A stretch of DNA of 33,549 bases. Source: Parachlorella kessleri (Eukaryota; Chlorophyta; Trebouxiophyceae; Chlorellales; Chlorellaceae). The notes beneath the pieces are model-generated. The model was not told the DNA's origin. It searched no databases and saw only the letters and a list, made by a program, of their open reading frames with translations. A program made the position numbers and the translations under genes. Shown here piece by piece: positions 8,901-19,462 of this stretch. Within the stretch, counting starts at the first letter, position 1. Every line of letters starts with the position of its first letter. The DNA lies in contig BBXU01000842.1 in the NCBI GenBank assembly GCA_001598975.1, forward strand, positions 1-33,549, given 5' to 3'.

Positions 8901-11900
8901 AAAGAATCTCGCTCAGAGAGGTCATGTGGCCATGTGCTTGGAGAGGCTGCATCTCCCGCAGATGGCAGGCCCCCGTTGGCAGGAACGCCTACTGCGGTGA
9001 GCTGCTGCTGCTGCTGCTGGCCCAGCTTAGGCTTGCCGCCATTGACAGACAGCAGCAGGTGTGACAGCTGGGGTGGATCGCTAACCACCTGCACGCATAG
9101 CGGGCCTTGACGCAGCATTGGCACCATGGCGTCCCAAATAAAGTGCCTTTCATGCAGGCGGTGAGTGTACGACCTGCTTGGGTTGCCTGCAAGTACCACA
9201 AGGATACCACCTTTCCACCCAGCCTAAATACTTCTGCCATACCTCACTGGCGCATCATCCACCACTCCAACCCGCACCTGCAGCATGTGCTCCGCCACAG
9301 CCGACCCCGCAGGGCAGGGCAGCCCATGCGCCGCAAAGTGGGCGTCTGCTGCCGCGGGCGGCCCGCTGAAGACGCAGCTGCCGCGGGCCAGGAGGTAGGC
9401 TCGGTCTAGGAGGGAGAACATGGAAGGTGAAGGCTGGTGGAAGGACAGCATGACAATCCGCCCTGCTGACGCCACCTGCATCAGGAAGGTTGCCCAGTTT
9501 TGATTGGTAAGGTGGATGACAAAATACAGATGAGGGCTGGGGGAAGGACAGCATGACGATTCGCCCTGCCGAGGCCACCTGCACCAAAACCAACAACAAT
9601 TGCCCAGGATTGGGGCAGGAGACGGATGACAGCAAAACGGCAAAGTCTGGTGGAAGGACAGCATGACAATCCGCCCTGCTGACGCCACCTGCACCAAAAC
9701 CAACAACAATTGCCCAGAATTGGGGCAGGAAACGGATGGAAGCGTAGAGACAATGTCTGGTGGAAGAGTAGCAGCACGGGTTCCCGCGCTCGGGACCCAC
9801 CCCACTTGAACCACCAGGACGACAATGCGACCTATATTATATTATCCTGCACTTGTGTGACATGATGTCAGCATGGCGCTACGGGATCTTAGTGAGTGCA
9901 GGACGGCCTCTAGGAGAGCATTCATATTCGTCTCCTTTAGACTTTGCGCATGTGGTGGGAAGGCTTGCCTGTTTCAGGGTCTTCATGAGCAGCAGTGCGG
10001 TGTATGAGTCCAGGCCGCTGGTCGGCTCGTCCAGAACCAGGACCGCTGGATCAGTGACGAGCTCCATGCCGATAGTAACCCTGCCCGCAGTCAGTCAGTC
10101 ACTTAGTCGTAGACTAAGGGAGTCAGGGAGGCAGTCAGGGAGGCACGTGCAAGTTGCATGACAGGAAAGTGAGCAGTACAGACTCAAGAACGCTAAGGGC
10201 CGTGCCGTGCAACTGGCAAGAGGCACATTGCAACCCTAGCGTGGATCACAGTGGCTGCGGAACCAGTGCAACAAGTGGAAGCGCCTGGCACCCACATACA
10301 CAACTTTGCCGTCTTGCCTGGCAAGACGACCTCTGCCATGTTGCTTGGCAAGGCTACCAAGAACATAAATCGGGCACCAAAACCCTCAGCCCCTGCCCAA
10401 TGGCCCGTCTCCCCCCTCCCGCCCCTCCAGCCATGCACAACAAACTGGGCCGCCCTCCCACCTGCGCCGCTCGCCGCCGCTGATGCCGCGGCTGCCGGTG
10501 AGCCCGCCCACGCGGCTGCCGGCCACGTGCTGCAGCCCCAGCTCCTCCACCACCCGCCGCACCTGGGCCTGCAGGGCACAGCAGGACAATAAAATGAATA
10601 TTAAGCCCAGGCATAGAGGCACAGCCATAGCCCCAGCTCAGTCCCCACCCCGCACCTGGGCCTGCACAGCACAGTAGGACAGTAAATAAATAGAGAAGCC
10701 CAGGCCACGAGGCCCAGCCATAACCCCAGCTAATCCACCACCCGTCGCACCTGGGCCTGCAGGGCACAGCAAGCACACCCTGGCATACTCTTAGGTATAG
10801 CTTGGTCCCAGGTCCCAGGGTTGCTGATCCTGGGTTCCCAGGGGGAGTCTCGTCTAGACGCTGGCTGTTGCCGGGCGCGTGGCCGGGCTCACATTGCCAC
10901 TTGGGAGTCACTTTTAAAGGTATATAAGTCTTTCCATTATGTATCATAAACTGTTTACCTACTAATCACCTGTCCCTGCACGTCCAGTACATGCTGCAGA
11001 CCATGATGCTGTCTAGCCCCTCCATGTCAAGTGCATATCCTATCATGAACTGCCAAGCAAATGGTGTTAGAGCCCACCTGCACTTGCTCTGGTGTCAGGC
11101 TCGTTGGTAGCCGCAGCAGCGCCGAGTATGTAAGGCACTCGGCAACAGTGAGTGTGGGCAGCAAGGTGTCATCCTGGGGAACAAAGGCCACCTGCAGCAG
11201 CCTTGTACAACCCATTTAGGCCTCAGAAGACAACCCTGTTAGGGAGGATGCCCAGGCAGCCCCGAACACACAGGGTGGGAGCGGCCAGCACCGGAGGGAC
11301 TGACCCAGCGGCAGGATGCTAGCCGCAGTGCACTCCATTACAGTGCTAAACAACCATCTTTGGCTACTGTCGACTCCCATTGTTAGCAACCGCGACCGCC
11401 AGGAGCGTGCCATAAAAAGTTGGGTATCCAGCTGATTCTCTGACTTTCGTGGGTGACGCTTTTATGAAAAGGCGCACCTTGCGCCTAAGGGCAGAGTTGA
11501 GCGGAGCTCCATCCAGTAGCACAGCGCCCTCAGCGCGCGCTTCCCGCCCTACATCCTCGCTGCTTCCGGTCACCAGCGCAAGTAGGGTGGTCTTGCCTGA
11601 GCCTGCAGTCCACAAGACTGAAAACTGCACCCTAAGATAGGGCATCACAGCACTCGCACTGCTTACCAGCGTCGCAGCCCTCTTCCTTCCAGGCTGCACA
11701 ATGCCAGGGTAAGCACTGTCGCCCTGGGGACACCAAAAAGTCCACATGACTGCCACGGTAGCTCCCCATCACCAGTGCTGGCTGGTGTTTGGCTACCAGG
11801 AAGCGAAAGCGAATTTTACAGCAGCCAAAGCATTGGGTCATTATCTCGTTACCCAACAAAGGCCATAACCCACGCACCTGACGGCCCCAGCACAGCCACC

Positions 11901-14900
11901 AGCTCCCCCCTCCTCGCCACCCCGCTCACATCAGTACACATGTGTCACCATGAGTCACCCACCTGAGGGTCCCAGCACGCCCACCAGCTCCCCCCTCCTC
12001 GCCACCCCACTCACATCCCTCAGAATCTCCCTACAGCTAGCCTCCTGCCCCGCCATGGCAGCAGCCTCCCCAATGTTTTGATGTCTTGAAGAGTGCCTTC
12101 TCTTCCTCAAGAAGGGGAGGCTGCCAAACCACCCGCTGCTCAGTGGCACAGTGCATGACAGGTGGTCAAACCTGAACGTGCAGCACAGAGCGAGGCGGAT
12201 TCAGCACGGCGTGTATTACAAGATGTGTAATTGGTGGGGCAGCAAGCAAGGCCTCAATTGGCAATGTCAGGCCTTGCTGGCTTTGCTGAGAGTGCTGTCA
12301 GCTGTGACTAACCTCTCCTCCCCCACTCTTCGATCTGCAGACGAAACACATCTCCCCCTCTCCCACCCCACCCTCCACACACATACCACCCCAAGGGCAC
12401 CACACCTTAGCTCGTCCACTGTCTCGCCCGCCTGCAACGGCACCACTCCCCGACTCCCGCCAGTACCCGCCACTGCCGCCCCACCCGCACTGCTGCCAAC
12501 AACTGCCGGGGCTGCCCCTTCCCCCACTGGTGCTGCTGCTGCTGCTGATAGTGATGTTGCTGTGCTTGTAATCGTTCGGGCTACCGGGGCCCAGCCCTTG
12601 CTGCCAGCTGCCCAGTAGGCTCGGTGGGTGATAAGGTAGGTTGACAGGAAGGCTGCCACAGCCACCAGGCCCATGAGAGGCACGGCGGCAATCACTGGGT
12701 TATAGTCCTTGTCGGTGGAGACGGTGTAGGTCCCTGCAGCACCAGGAGCAAAGCAAGCGCAGCTGGGGGCACAACCAGGAAGTATATGCTCTCACCCAGC
12801 CTTGTTCTGATATGGGGCTAACCCTTGGCTGCATGCAGGGGGTCCCAACAAGGGAAGCGCACGCCCTCAGACGCTGTCGATACCACCGTTGACACACCTC
12901 AGCGGCGCCAGGAACACCGCAGAAAGCAGGGAGCCGCCCTGGCGTGTCTGTGTGCAAACCACCGCTTGGCCTTCCACAAGAGTCAAAAGGCGACTACCTT
13001 GTTCCATGCCCGTACCTTCGTCCATGAGGTATCCTGGCACCAGGCACTCCGCGGGGGAGCAGGGCGCTACAAAGGTCACGAAGAAGTCCTGGATCTCGAT
13101 GGTGCAGTCGCCCGTGGCAGGGTCACAGTCCACCCATACCGGCTTGCCCTCCGCGCTGTCAAGGATGCCTTGCACATCTGTACAGCAAGGGGGGGCTGTG
13201 CACAACTTTGAAAGCAGGGCATGCAAGTGAGAAATTTCGGCCGCAAAAGATGGTGCCGGCTTGTGCTCTCAGAGATGCCTTGCACATCTGCAAGGCAAGG
13301 GGTCTGCAGCTTCTAGCCTGCAGGAACTAGCGGTGCCTGCCTGCCTAGCAGCAGCCTGGGTGATTCCACCTCTAGGTGTGGCAAGGTTGTGATGGACCCG
13401 CAAGGGTGAGGGGGAGTTGTAAGAGTAGACTGGAATATCTATCTGTACAGCAAGGGGGCTGGAGCACACTTGGCAACCATGGCATGAAGTGACAAGCTTC
13501 AGCCGCAAAATTCGTGCCGGCTTGAGCTGTGAAGGATGCCTTGCACATCTTAAGAGGGCGGGGAGCCCAGCCGACCCTTCACCTTGAAAGGCACGGCAGG
13601 CAACGGCTTCGTGTCCAAACTGCCTTCTGGAGGCAGAGGGACCGAGGTTTGTTTAAAACTGCAAGAGGGCATGCCTTAGCCAGCCACCGGTTTGGTTATC
13701 ACAATTATTTTGTAACTAATTACGTACCTATAATCTATAACCGCACCTGGGCACGCGGTCTGGCACTTGCAGTGCGTGGTCTGGCAGTCGACCCGTGTGG
13801 AGTTGGCCCGGAAGCTGCACTGGTAAGCCTTGCAGTCAATGGGGTTGCTGCCCCGGTCCTTCAGTGCAAAGTTGACCTGCGCAAAGCCAAGGACCGTGCC
13901 ATGAGCACTCCCGTCCTTCTAAACTGACCAGAATTAGGGGCATCAACGGACAGAATTGGCACACCTGAGAGTCCAGGTGTGGCGCAAAAGCACGAGAGAA
14001 TGCCATGTCAGCACAGTAGGGACAGCTGCCATGAGAGGCCCTGGTATCCTGCCTCTCAGCCGACCTACACACAATCAGCTCTCCCCCATGCGCCCCGCCA
14101 ATGCGCAGCACTGGCCAGCGGGGGAAGAGATAACAAATGATCCGTTGAGAGACTATGAACACACATGGTTTGCCAGGCCAGGCATGCTGCGACCTCCACC
14201 ACCCACCTCGCAGTACTGGCCGGCGGGGGACGACACCACCGAAGGTGCGGTGGTGTTGCAGGAGAAGTAGAAAGAGTTGTTCTCGATCACATCATTCAGC
14301 CCGGTGCCCTGCAAAGGGGCCACGTCGTGGTACTATCTTGTGCACGCACTCCCTTGATGACTAATTACAGCGCCCCAGGCCACACCAATGGGCTCAGCCT
14401 TACAAAGGCGCCGCCTCATACCAGGGCAACAGCCAGCAGCCAACTAAGATTCCCGAAAGTTGAACACTTGACCAAGCAGACAGGCAATGCACGGCATAAC
14501 GCACAGACAGGGCAGCACCAGCTGCACACCAACCAGGTTACTAGCATGGGTGGCAGGGAATGCGAACAGGGAGTGGGTTTAGCTGTACGAGCAGGCCTGG
14601 AGGCAGAATGCGCCTGAGGTTATGTGATGCATGCAGCCTCACCTCCAGATCACAGGTGTACGCCTTGTACTGCGATTCTAAAGTGTAGGGATATCCTGTG
14701 CTGCAGGTCGCGTTTTGGACCCCATAATATGTTGAGCAAGCCTGCGACGTCGCACAGGCGTCACAGGCCTGCCCCGTCCAGCCTGGCAGGCACTCGCACC
14801 GGTTGGTGGTGGAATTGTAGCGCTGCCGAGAGTTGCACTCTGCAAGCAGCCAGAGTTGTGTAGAGTGAGCGGGGTGCTGGCTCACAGCAACTGTACACAG

Positions 14901-16563
14901 GTCGAGCGACTGCCAGTTGCAAGAGATAAGCACGGAACCTGCAAATAAGGGTTTTGAGGGAGCTGGACTGCGGCTCACACTTAAATCATCCGCACCTCCC
15001 AACTCGCTCGACAGCCCTCTGCCACACTTAGCCTAGCGAGGTCCTGCCCAGCACGGCCGGCTTTTAACCCATACTTGCCTACTGCTGCACATGGGGCGCT
15101 GGGTGTGGCTGGGGAGGGGGAGGGGGAAGGGGAGAGCGTGGGGTTGACCGGGCACGTGGCCAGGCTCTCCTCAGATGAGAAACGAGGACAGAAGCCGCTG
15201 GGGACATCACAGGCAGCTCCTGCAAGGGTCAAAAACCATGCACAGATGCATATAGCCAATGCCGTTTGCCTGCTTGGACATTGGGACATGGCAGCTGGGT
15301 ACAATACAACATACTCGGAGCAGTACCGGAATAGGAAATGAACTGAGGTCTCTGTGCCACAGCAAGTTCGAAAATGGTTGAGCCCCCCACGGCGGATGCC
15401 AAAGTCACCACAAAGCAGTGCCCAGCCCCATGGTCAATGCTGCCCTTTAAGGCAGCCACAAGCACACCCACCTGCCCATCCACACTCGCACACACAGCTT
15501 GCCGCGGTGGTGCCATTTGCAGCAGCGCACTTGCCGTGCCGCCCACAATCCTCAGTGCAGCCCAGGGCTGCCTCCATCACAATGGAGCCCTGCAACTCGT
15601 AGTCTACCTCTCCCGTGATGGGCTGCCCCATGAAGCTGCCAACATAAACGGAGGGAAAGGTCAAGAACAAGCCCCGCAGCTCCACACGAGCGAGGCCTTC
15701 GGGCGTGACTGAGGCATACACGCTCGTGGCATTGCTAGCGGTAAGGCCTTCTAGGCTCTGAGTCTCTGGGAGTGGTGAGAGCAGCGAGGTGACCAGCGCA
15801 TAGCCAGTGCTGATGGACGCCTCAACCTCTGAGCTGTACTGGCCGCCTGCAGAGCCTGCTGAAGGGGGCTCCAGAGGTGCTGTGCTGACGTTGAAGCTGA
15901 TCTGTTGGAGGTCGACTAAAGACCCGGCCAGAGCGTTGGCCTGCAGCATGTGGGTCGAATTTGCCGTCCATGGTCATTGCAATGCACACCAGCATGGTAG
16001 CTGGCTACCGACAGTCGCCAAGTCCGCATTGCCTCCAAGCCCGCAGTGCCCATTCCTTGTCGCTTGCTGAGAGACTTCTAACAACTCCCACTGACATCGA
16101 CCAACCAGGAGGAGCCAGCCTCACAGCGGTCTTGTTAACAGAAGGGATGTTGTGGGTCAAGCCGGAAACTCACACACCTCCCTGCGCAGGCAGGACTCAC
16201 ACACATCAAGGCGCACCGGTGGTAGGTTCCTACCTGAATTGAGGATGGGTAGAGTGTGAGGCCACCCAGCTCCTGCGTCGTCTGAAATATTGCACCCTCC
16301 AGCTGCTGGGTCAGCTCCGCTGCCGTGCTGGGACAGGTATCAGCTGCTAGTGTGCCTTGGAGTGACCCTTCTAGCCCTGTGAGCGCTTCAGGGTGCTTGA
16401 GGACAAGTGTGGTTGTGGCTGGGGACACCTGTTGGCCCCCAACTGTGAAATTAGAAAGCTGCGGGTTGAGGGTGAATGTTAGGATGCACTGTCCAGAGAC
16501 AAAACTGACAAAGGGAAGCAGCGCAGCTGTGATCAGTAACAGGGACCTCCCCATGTTCGGCAT
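5953..16563 (-). CDS. ABCG (white-brown complex) transporter with EGF-like N-terminal ectodomain
   Basis: A membrane ABC half-transporter of the G family, spread over many small exons. Exon 1 (16563-16234) begins [18 protein letters not shown], a signal peptide ending near VSGQ. Later exons give a Cys-rich ectodomain: [12 protein letters not shown], an EGF-like [15 protein letters not shown], and [10 protein letters not shown] transmembrane helix follows ([17 protein letters not shown], about 12640). The nucleotide-binding domain has [12 protein letters not shown] (Walker A split by an intron), [20 protein letters not shown], signature ISGGERRR, Walker [14 protein letters not shown] and H-loop [10 protein letters not shown]. 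After a Gln-rich linker come the ABC2 membrane segments ([68 protein letters not shown]). The stop is TAG at 5953-5955. All catalytic motifs are intact, so it looks functional. The architecture recalls plant ABCG24/28-type proteins. The substrate cannot be told from sequence. Confidence 0.88.
8217..8465 (-). repeat. Three tandem copies of an ABCG exon 5' edge (about 105-bp period)
   Basis: The real exon starts at TTTGCAG|GACTGGCGGGCGGC ([14 protein letters not shown]; plus positions about 8266-8217). Diverged copies carrying the same GGCGGGCGGCTAAGC...GAGCTG word lie at about 8368-8323 and 8465-8424. The spacers also repeat (cttg[c/g]gaaaatcggacatc, ggggttt). All extra copies lie on the intron side, upstream of the used acceptor. 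Confidence 0.75.
9000..9022 (-). repeat. CAG repeat in the ABCG linker
   Basis: A short run of CTG on the plus strand encodes a Gln run (LGQQQQQQL) in the linker between the nucleotide-binding and membrane domains. The linker is otherwise Ser/Gly/Ala/Asp rich and probably disordered. Confidence 0.7.
9428..9776 (-). repeat. Three to four tandem copies of the ABCG H-loop exon 5' edge (about 108-bp period)
   Basis: The used exon starts GCAG|GTGGCGTCAGCAGGGCG and encodes [15 protein letters not shown] (plus 9478-9428). Near-identical units, each with its own GCAG acceptor, lie upstream at about 9580-9540 and 9690-9648, and a partial unit at 9776-9755. Spacers share CAATTGTTGTTGGTTTTGG. Each full copy reads [12 protein letters not shown](H/P)Q in frame, so they are potential alternative acceptors. 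Confidence 0.85.
10540..10775 (-). repeat. Three tandem copies of an ABCG exon 5' edge (about 92-bp period)
   Basis: The used exon starts CCTGCAG|GCCCAGGTGCGGCG ([15 protein letters not shown]; plus about 10575-10540). Copies with acceptor, GCCCAGGTGCG and a decayed continuation lie at about 10667-10635 and 10762-10725. Both copies carry in-frame stops soon after the start (GTGGATTAGC and GGGGACTGAG), so they can no longer act as the exon. Confidence 0.85.
11872..12018 (-). repeat. Duplicated Walker A half-exon with donor site (89-bp offset)
   Basis: The real exon edge (plus 12018-11961) encodes [19 protein letters not shown] and ends TCAG|GTGGGT. The copy (plus 11932-11872) encodes [19 protein letters not shown] and ends TCAG|GTGCGT in the same phase. 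Of five differences in 58 bases, three are silent third-position changes and two change one codon from Gly to Ala. The copy lies in the intron before the GSGKTTLL exon. I see no clear acceptor directly before it. Confidence 0.8.
13160..13550 (-). repeat. Repeated ABCG exon 5' edge (ATGTGCAAGGCATC units)
   Basis: The used exon starts TGTACAG|ATGTGCAAGGCATCC ([15 protein letters not shown]; plus about 13178-13145). The word ATGTGCAAGGCATC recurs at about 13289-13273 and 13550-13533, each followed by AGC...CAAGCCGGCAC. The intervening stretch (13440-13530) also repeats 13178-13260, including cagcaaggggg and the gccgcaaaa word. Extra copies again lie in the intron. Confidence 0.75.
14545..14618. 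repeat. Dispersed repeat, copy 2 (inside an ABCG intron)
   Basis: Starts catgggtggcagggaatgcg, followed by aacagggagtgggtttagctg and, near the end, aggcagaatgcgcctgag. It aligns with 21943-22033 over both ends and with 253-305 over the first half. Confidence 0.6.
15080..15090 (-). other. Probable second GC-AG donor, in the ABCG ectodomain
   Basis: The exon ending SAPCAAV must finish in phase 1 to join AG TGC AAC (ECNSRQRY) of the next exon. That places the junction at GTAG|GCAAGTATGG, a GC donor in the best-fitting AG|GCAAGT context. The GT two bases earlier gives the wrong phase. Confidence 0.55.
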
Positions 16564-17044
16564 AGTGGGGCAGGCCCGCTGGCAAGAACAAAGCGCTCAA
16601 CTTTTCATATAGATATAGGTGTCATGGTGTACAGCAGCGGGCATTAACATACTTACCGAGCTTACGCGCGTTGCCTCGATTGGGCACTCCGCGGGCCTGA
16701 CAAATTTGTGAGTCACCTCGTACCGAACCACCCGCTCAAAATGGGTACAGCTGACGTGCTTCTCCACTGTGGACTTGTAGAAGCTTACCATTACCTGTCG
16801 GTGCTACTGGTGGGTTGGTAACGTGACAAGACAGTGACATCCAGTCACCCTGAGATAAGCAACCTATACAAGCAGCTGTAACTCAACATTTGTTGAAGTC
16901 TGGAAAGGTGTGGCGGTCCCAACGTAGACAACTATCGCACTAACCCACCTAGGACTGCGCCTAGGTATCGTACTTTGTTCATGACGACATCACTTGTTGA
17001 TCAGTGGCTAGTAAGAGCAGCACTCAGCCGACACCTCCGAAGCG
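16564..17044. promoter_or_regulatory. Divergent intergenic region between the ABCG and cyclophilin genes
   Basis: About 480 bases separate the ABCG ATG (minus) from the cyclophilin ATG (plus), so both promoters must lie here. A 64-codon minus-strand frame (16791-16597, MVSFYKSTVEKHVS...) lies inside and contains possible donors (GGTAATG, GGTAAGTATG). It may be 5' leader sequence, a short upstream frame or an extra 5' exon. No TATA box is obvious. Confidence 0.5.
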
Positions 17045-19462
17045 ATGTCCCTTCCTTGTTCCGAGCGTGTCGGCAACAGCAAACATCCCGCCAGCGCGCT
17101 GAAATCTAGTATCTTGAAACTTGCATCCTCGACTGATCTGCAGGACTTGCTCAGGAAGGACATATCAACAAATATGTGGGGCGTCTACAAACCTATATAC
17201 TCCGCCCTGCTTCCTACGCTTGGCTCCCCGGAGCGCAGGAGCTGTGGATATAGGTACGCAGCTACTGTGCTCCAGTTGCCCAGTGATCCAGGATGGACAT
17301 AACTGGCACACAGCGAAGGTATCATGAGCTCCGCTTCAACTCTCAAGTCGAGTGTTGGCCTTGAGCAAACAAACCCACTGCAGGTGTCAGGCTAGGCAGC
17401 GTGAGACAGCTTACCTGCCTACCAAAGTGGAGCAGGCATCGGAGCGGCAGCAGCAAGAGGCCCAACAGCACCAACGTTACTCACAGCAGCAGCAGCAGCT
17501 CTCCCGGCGGGGTACTCTGCTGGCAGCAGCACTAGTGGCGAGTCAAGTGGCGCCAGCCCTGCTCCCAGCACAGCTCGGCACACCACCAGCAAATGCAGCA
17601 GACGCACTGACAGTGGAACAGCTGTTCCCTGGGGCATCCCAGGGTGCTGTGGGGGCCGATGGGGAGCTTCGATTTACCCAGCGTGTGTTCTTTGAGGTGG
17701 GGACATGCCCCACCTCTGCCAGGCAGGACCGGAAGCTGGGTGATAAATCCATACTGTGCAGCGACCCAGGACCGCTGGGGCGCATCGTCATAGGTTCGTA
17801 CCTGGTAACCCGCGGATGTTTATGCGATGAGTGGCCGGATTTGGTGCGCACCTGCCGCCACCTTCTGACGCGCAGCTTGCCATGGCTGCTACTTACTTTG
17901 TCGGGCTAAATAGCTGAGGGTCAATCATTTGTGTTTGGTCTTCAAACTTTCCAAGGGTGCTGGCTGCAGGGCTGTATGGCACGGTGGCCCCACAGACAGT
18001 TGCCAATTTTGTGGCCACCGTGCGGGCTGGGGCATACGACAACACACTGATTACTAAGGCACTCCCCGGCCAGTATATAGTGGCGGGCAAGTGAGTGCAT
18101 GGCGTGCCTAGTAGGCGGAGCATGTTCCACAGCAAGGTGCTCTTAACTGTTTTTGGTGGTTGTGTTGGCTCGGGCAGTCTCGGAATGGTGCGAAATGAGT
18201 GCCTGGCAGTGTCGATGATGTAAGCGAGGACGCCTGGTGTGACGCAGGCAGGGCTCACATCGGTTGGGGTATGTGGAAGCCCCTCCTGAACTCCAGGGGA
18301 ACGCGGACCTGCTCAGCCCAGCAGCCTTTCAGCTGACACACCTGCGGCCGGGGACAGTGTCTCTGAACCTCTCAGGTAGGCAAGGTATAAGGGGGGAAGC
18401 TGCACCATCATCCCTCAATCTCTCAGGTGTGCACTTTAATGGTGGGTGGCACCTCTTTCCCTGATGTCTCAGGTGTGCACGGTATAAAGGAAGGGTCTGC
18501 ACGTCACAAAGGGTGGGTCTGCATGTCTATCCCCTAGTGTCTCAGGTGGCAAGGTGAAGCTGCACCAGCTGGTCGCGATGCTTTAACAATCCGCCGTGGC
18601 AGCCCTGCCCTCAGGCATTGCTGGCTTGACAGTTAACTTCTTGAGCACTCTGGGTGTGTCGTTTGTATTGCTTGCAGTGAATGAGGACGAGGACTACCTG
18701 AAGCTCACCAGGGACTACCATAATACGTCCTTCATCATCACCACAGGTTGTTGCCCTGGCAGCGTCACAATGCAGCTGCTCACCCTCCTCGCTGCGCTCT
18801 AACACAATGTGTCCCCTAACTGCGCCTGCTATCAGTTTCTCTGCCAGCATAGAAGTGCAAGAGCAATGGACTGCTCGCAGCTTTATCTCCATGGAGGGGC
18901 AGAAATAGGCAGCACCTAACGCTTGCACCTTGTGCATCGCAGGGCCGGCGCCAGTGCCTAGCCTTGACGGGGAGAACATAGTGTTTGGACAAGTTGTAGG
19001 TAAGCAGACACCCAAGCCGGCGATACTCAGTTATCTATGCTGTATATTGTTGCTGGCCCACGGCAGACCTTCAGGGTGTGACATGTTGGCTTGGCGCCTT
19101 TGGAGGTTATGGCTTCCCTGTGCACCCTGGCTGGGTGAGAGGGCTGGCTTGCAGGGCCCGGCACAAAGAAATGCTTGGTTATACAGTTATGCCAGAAGGG
19201 AATGGCACAACAGTGGGAAACGGTTGTCGTTTGTGCACAAGCATGACCCGAGCGACTTTCTCTACCTGCCCCACCAACTGCAGAGGGCATGGACGTGGTG
19301 GCAACTGTTGCCTCCGTGCCGACCTTCAACCCAGACAGCAAGCTGCGGGCGTTCAATGAGTTTGCCAGAGCGCTTGGGGACGACCGGGCAGCGCGGGCAA
19401 AAGCAAACTGGGGCAAGCCCATTGCACCTGTGGTGATCATGCGTGCTGGCATACTGGATTGA
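17045..19462 (+). CDS. Thylakoid-lumen cyclophilin-type peptidyl-prolyl isomerase (CYP28-like), 7 exons
   Basis: Exons 17045-17253, 17384-17793, 17970-18090, 18248-18375, 18678-18746, 18943-18999 and 19284-19462 give 391 codons in one frame (390 residues). The first ~100 residues are transit-like, with a Gln-rich run, then LSRRGTLLAAALVASQVAPA and PANA|ADAL, a twin-arginine lumen-targeting pattern with a cleavage site. The mature part has KLGDKSILCSDPGPLGRIVI, LYGTVAPQTVANFVATVRAG, ALPGQYIVAGKQGS, YHNTSFIITTGP, ENIVFGQVVEGMDVVATV and ends PVVIMRAGILD. These follow the cyclophilin order, but the catalytic FHR-type segment reads LITKALPGQ and the expected Trp is absent, so isomerase activity is doubtful; it resembles Arabidopsis CYP28-type proteins as I remember them. 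The start at 17045 is chosen because it gives correct phase; an ATG at 17324 gives the wrong frame. Confidence 0.85.
18369..18550 (+). repeat. Repeated copies of the cyclophilin exon 4 donor site
   Basis: The used donor is CTCTCAG|GTAGGCAAGG at 18369-18385. Intron copies follow at 18421 (tctcaggtgtgcac), 18466 (tctcaggtgtgcac) and 18538 (tctcaggtggcaagg). Flanking words repeat too: ggtataa(a)gg, gaagctgcacca and tctgcac. All extra donor copies are downstream, in the intron. Confidence 0.75.

Noticed and set aside
10921..10950. tatataag near 10920 as a promoter TATA box
   Set aside because: It lies inside an ABCG intron and no gene starts nearby on either strand.
16597..16791. 64-codon minus-strand frame upstream of ABCG
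   Set aside because: It reads as plausible protein but overlaps several donor-like sites and lies in a short divergent promoter; not enough support to call a gene.
17324..17386. ATG at 17324 (MSSASTLKSSVGLEQTNPLQ) as the cyclophilin start
   Set aside because: It runs into a stop and cannot be joined in phase to the next exon with a normal-sized intron; the exon at 17045-17253 joins in phase with a standard GT-AG intron.
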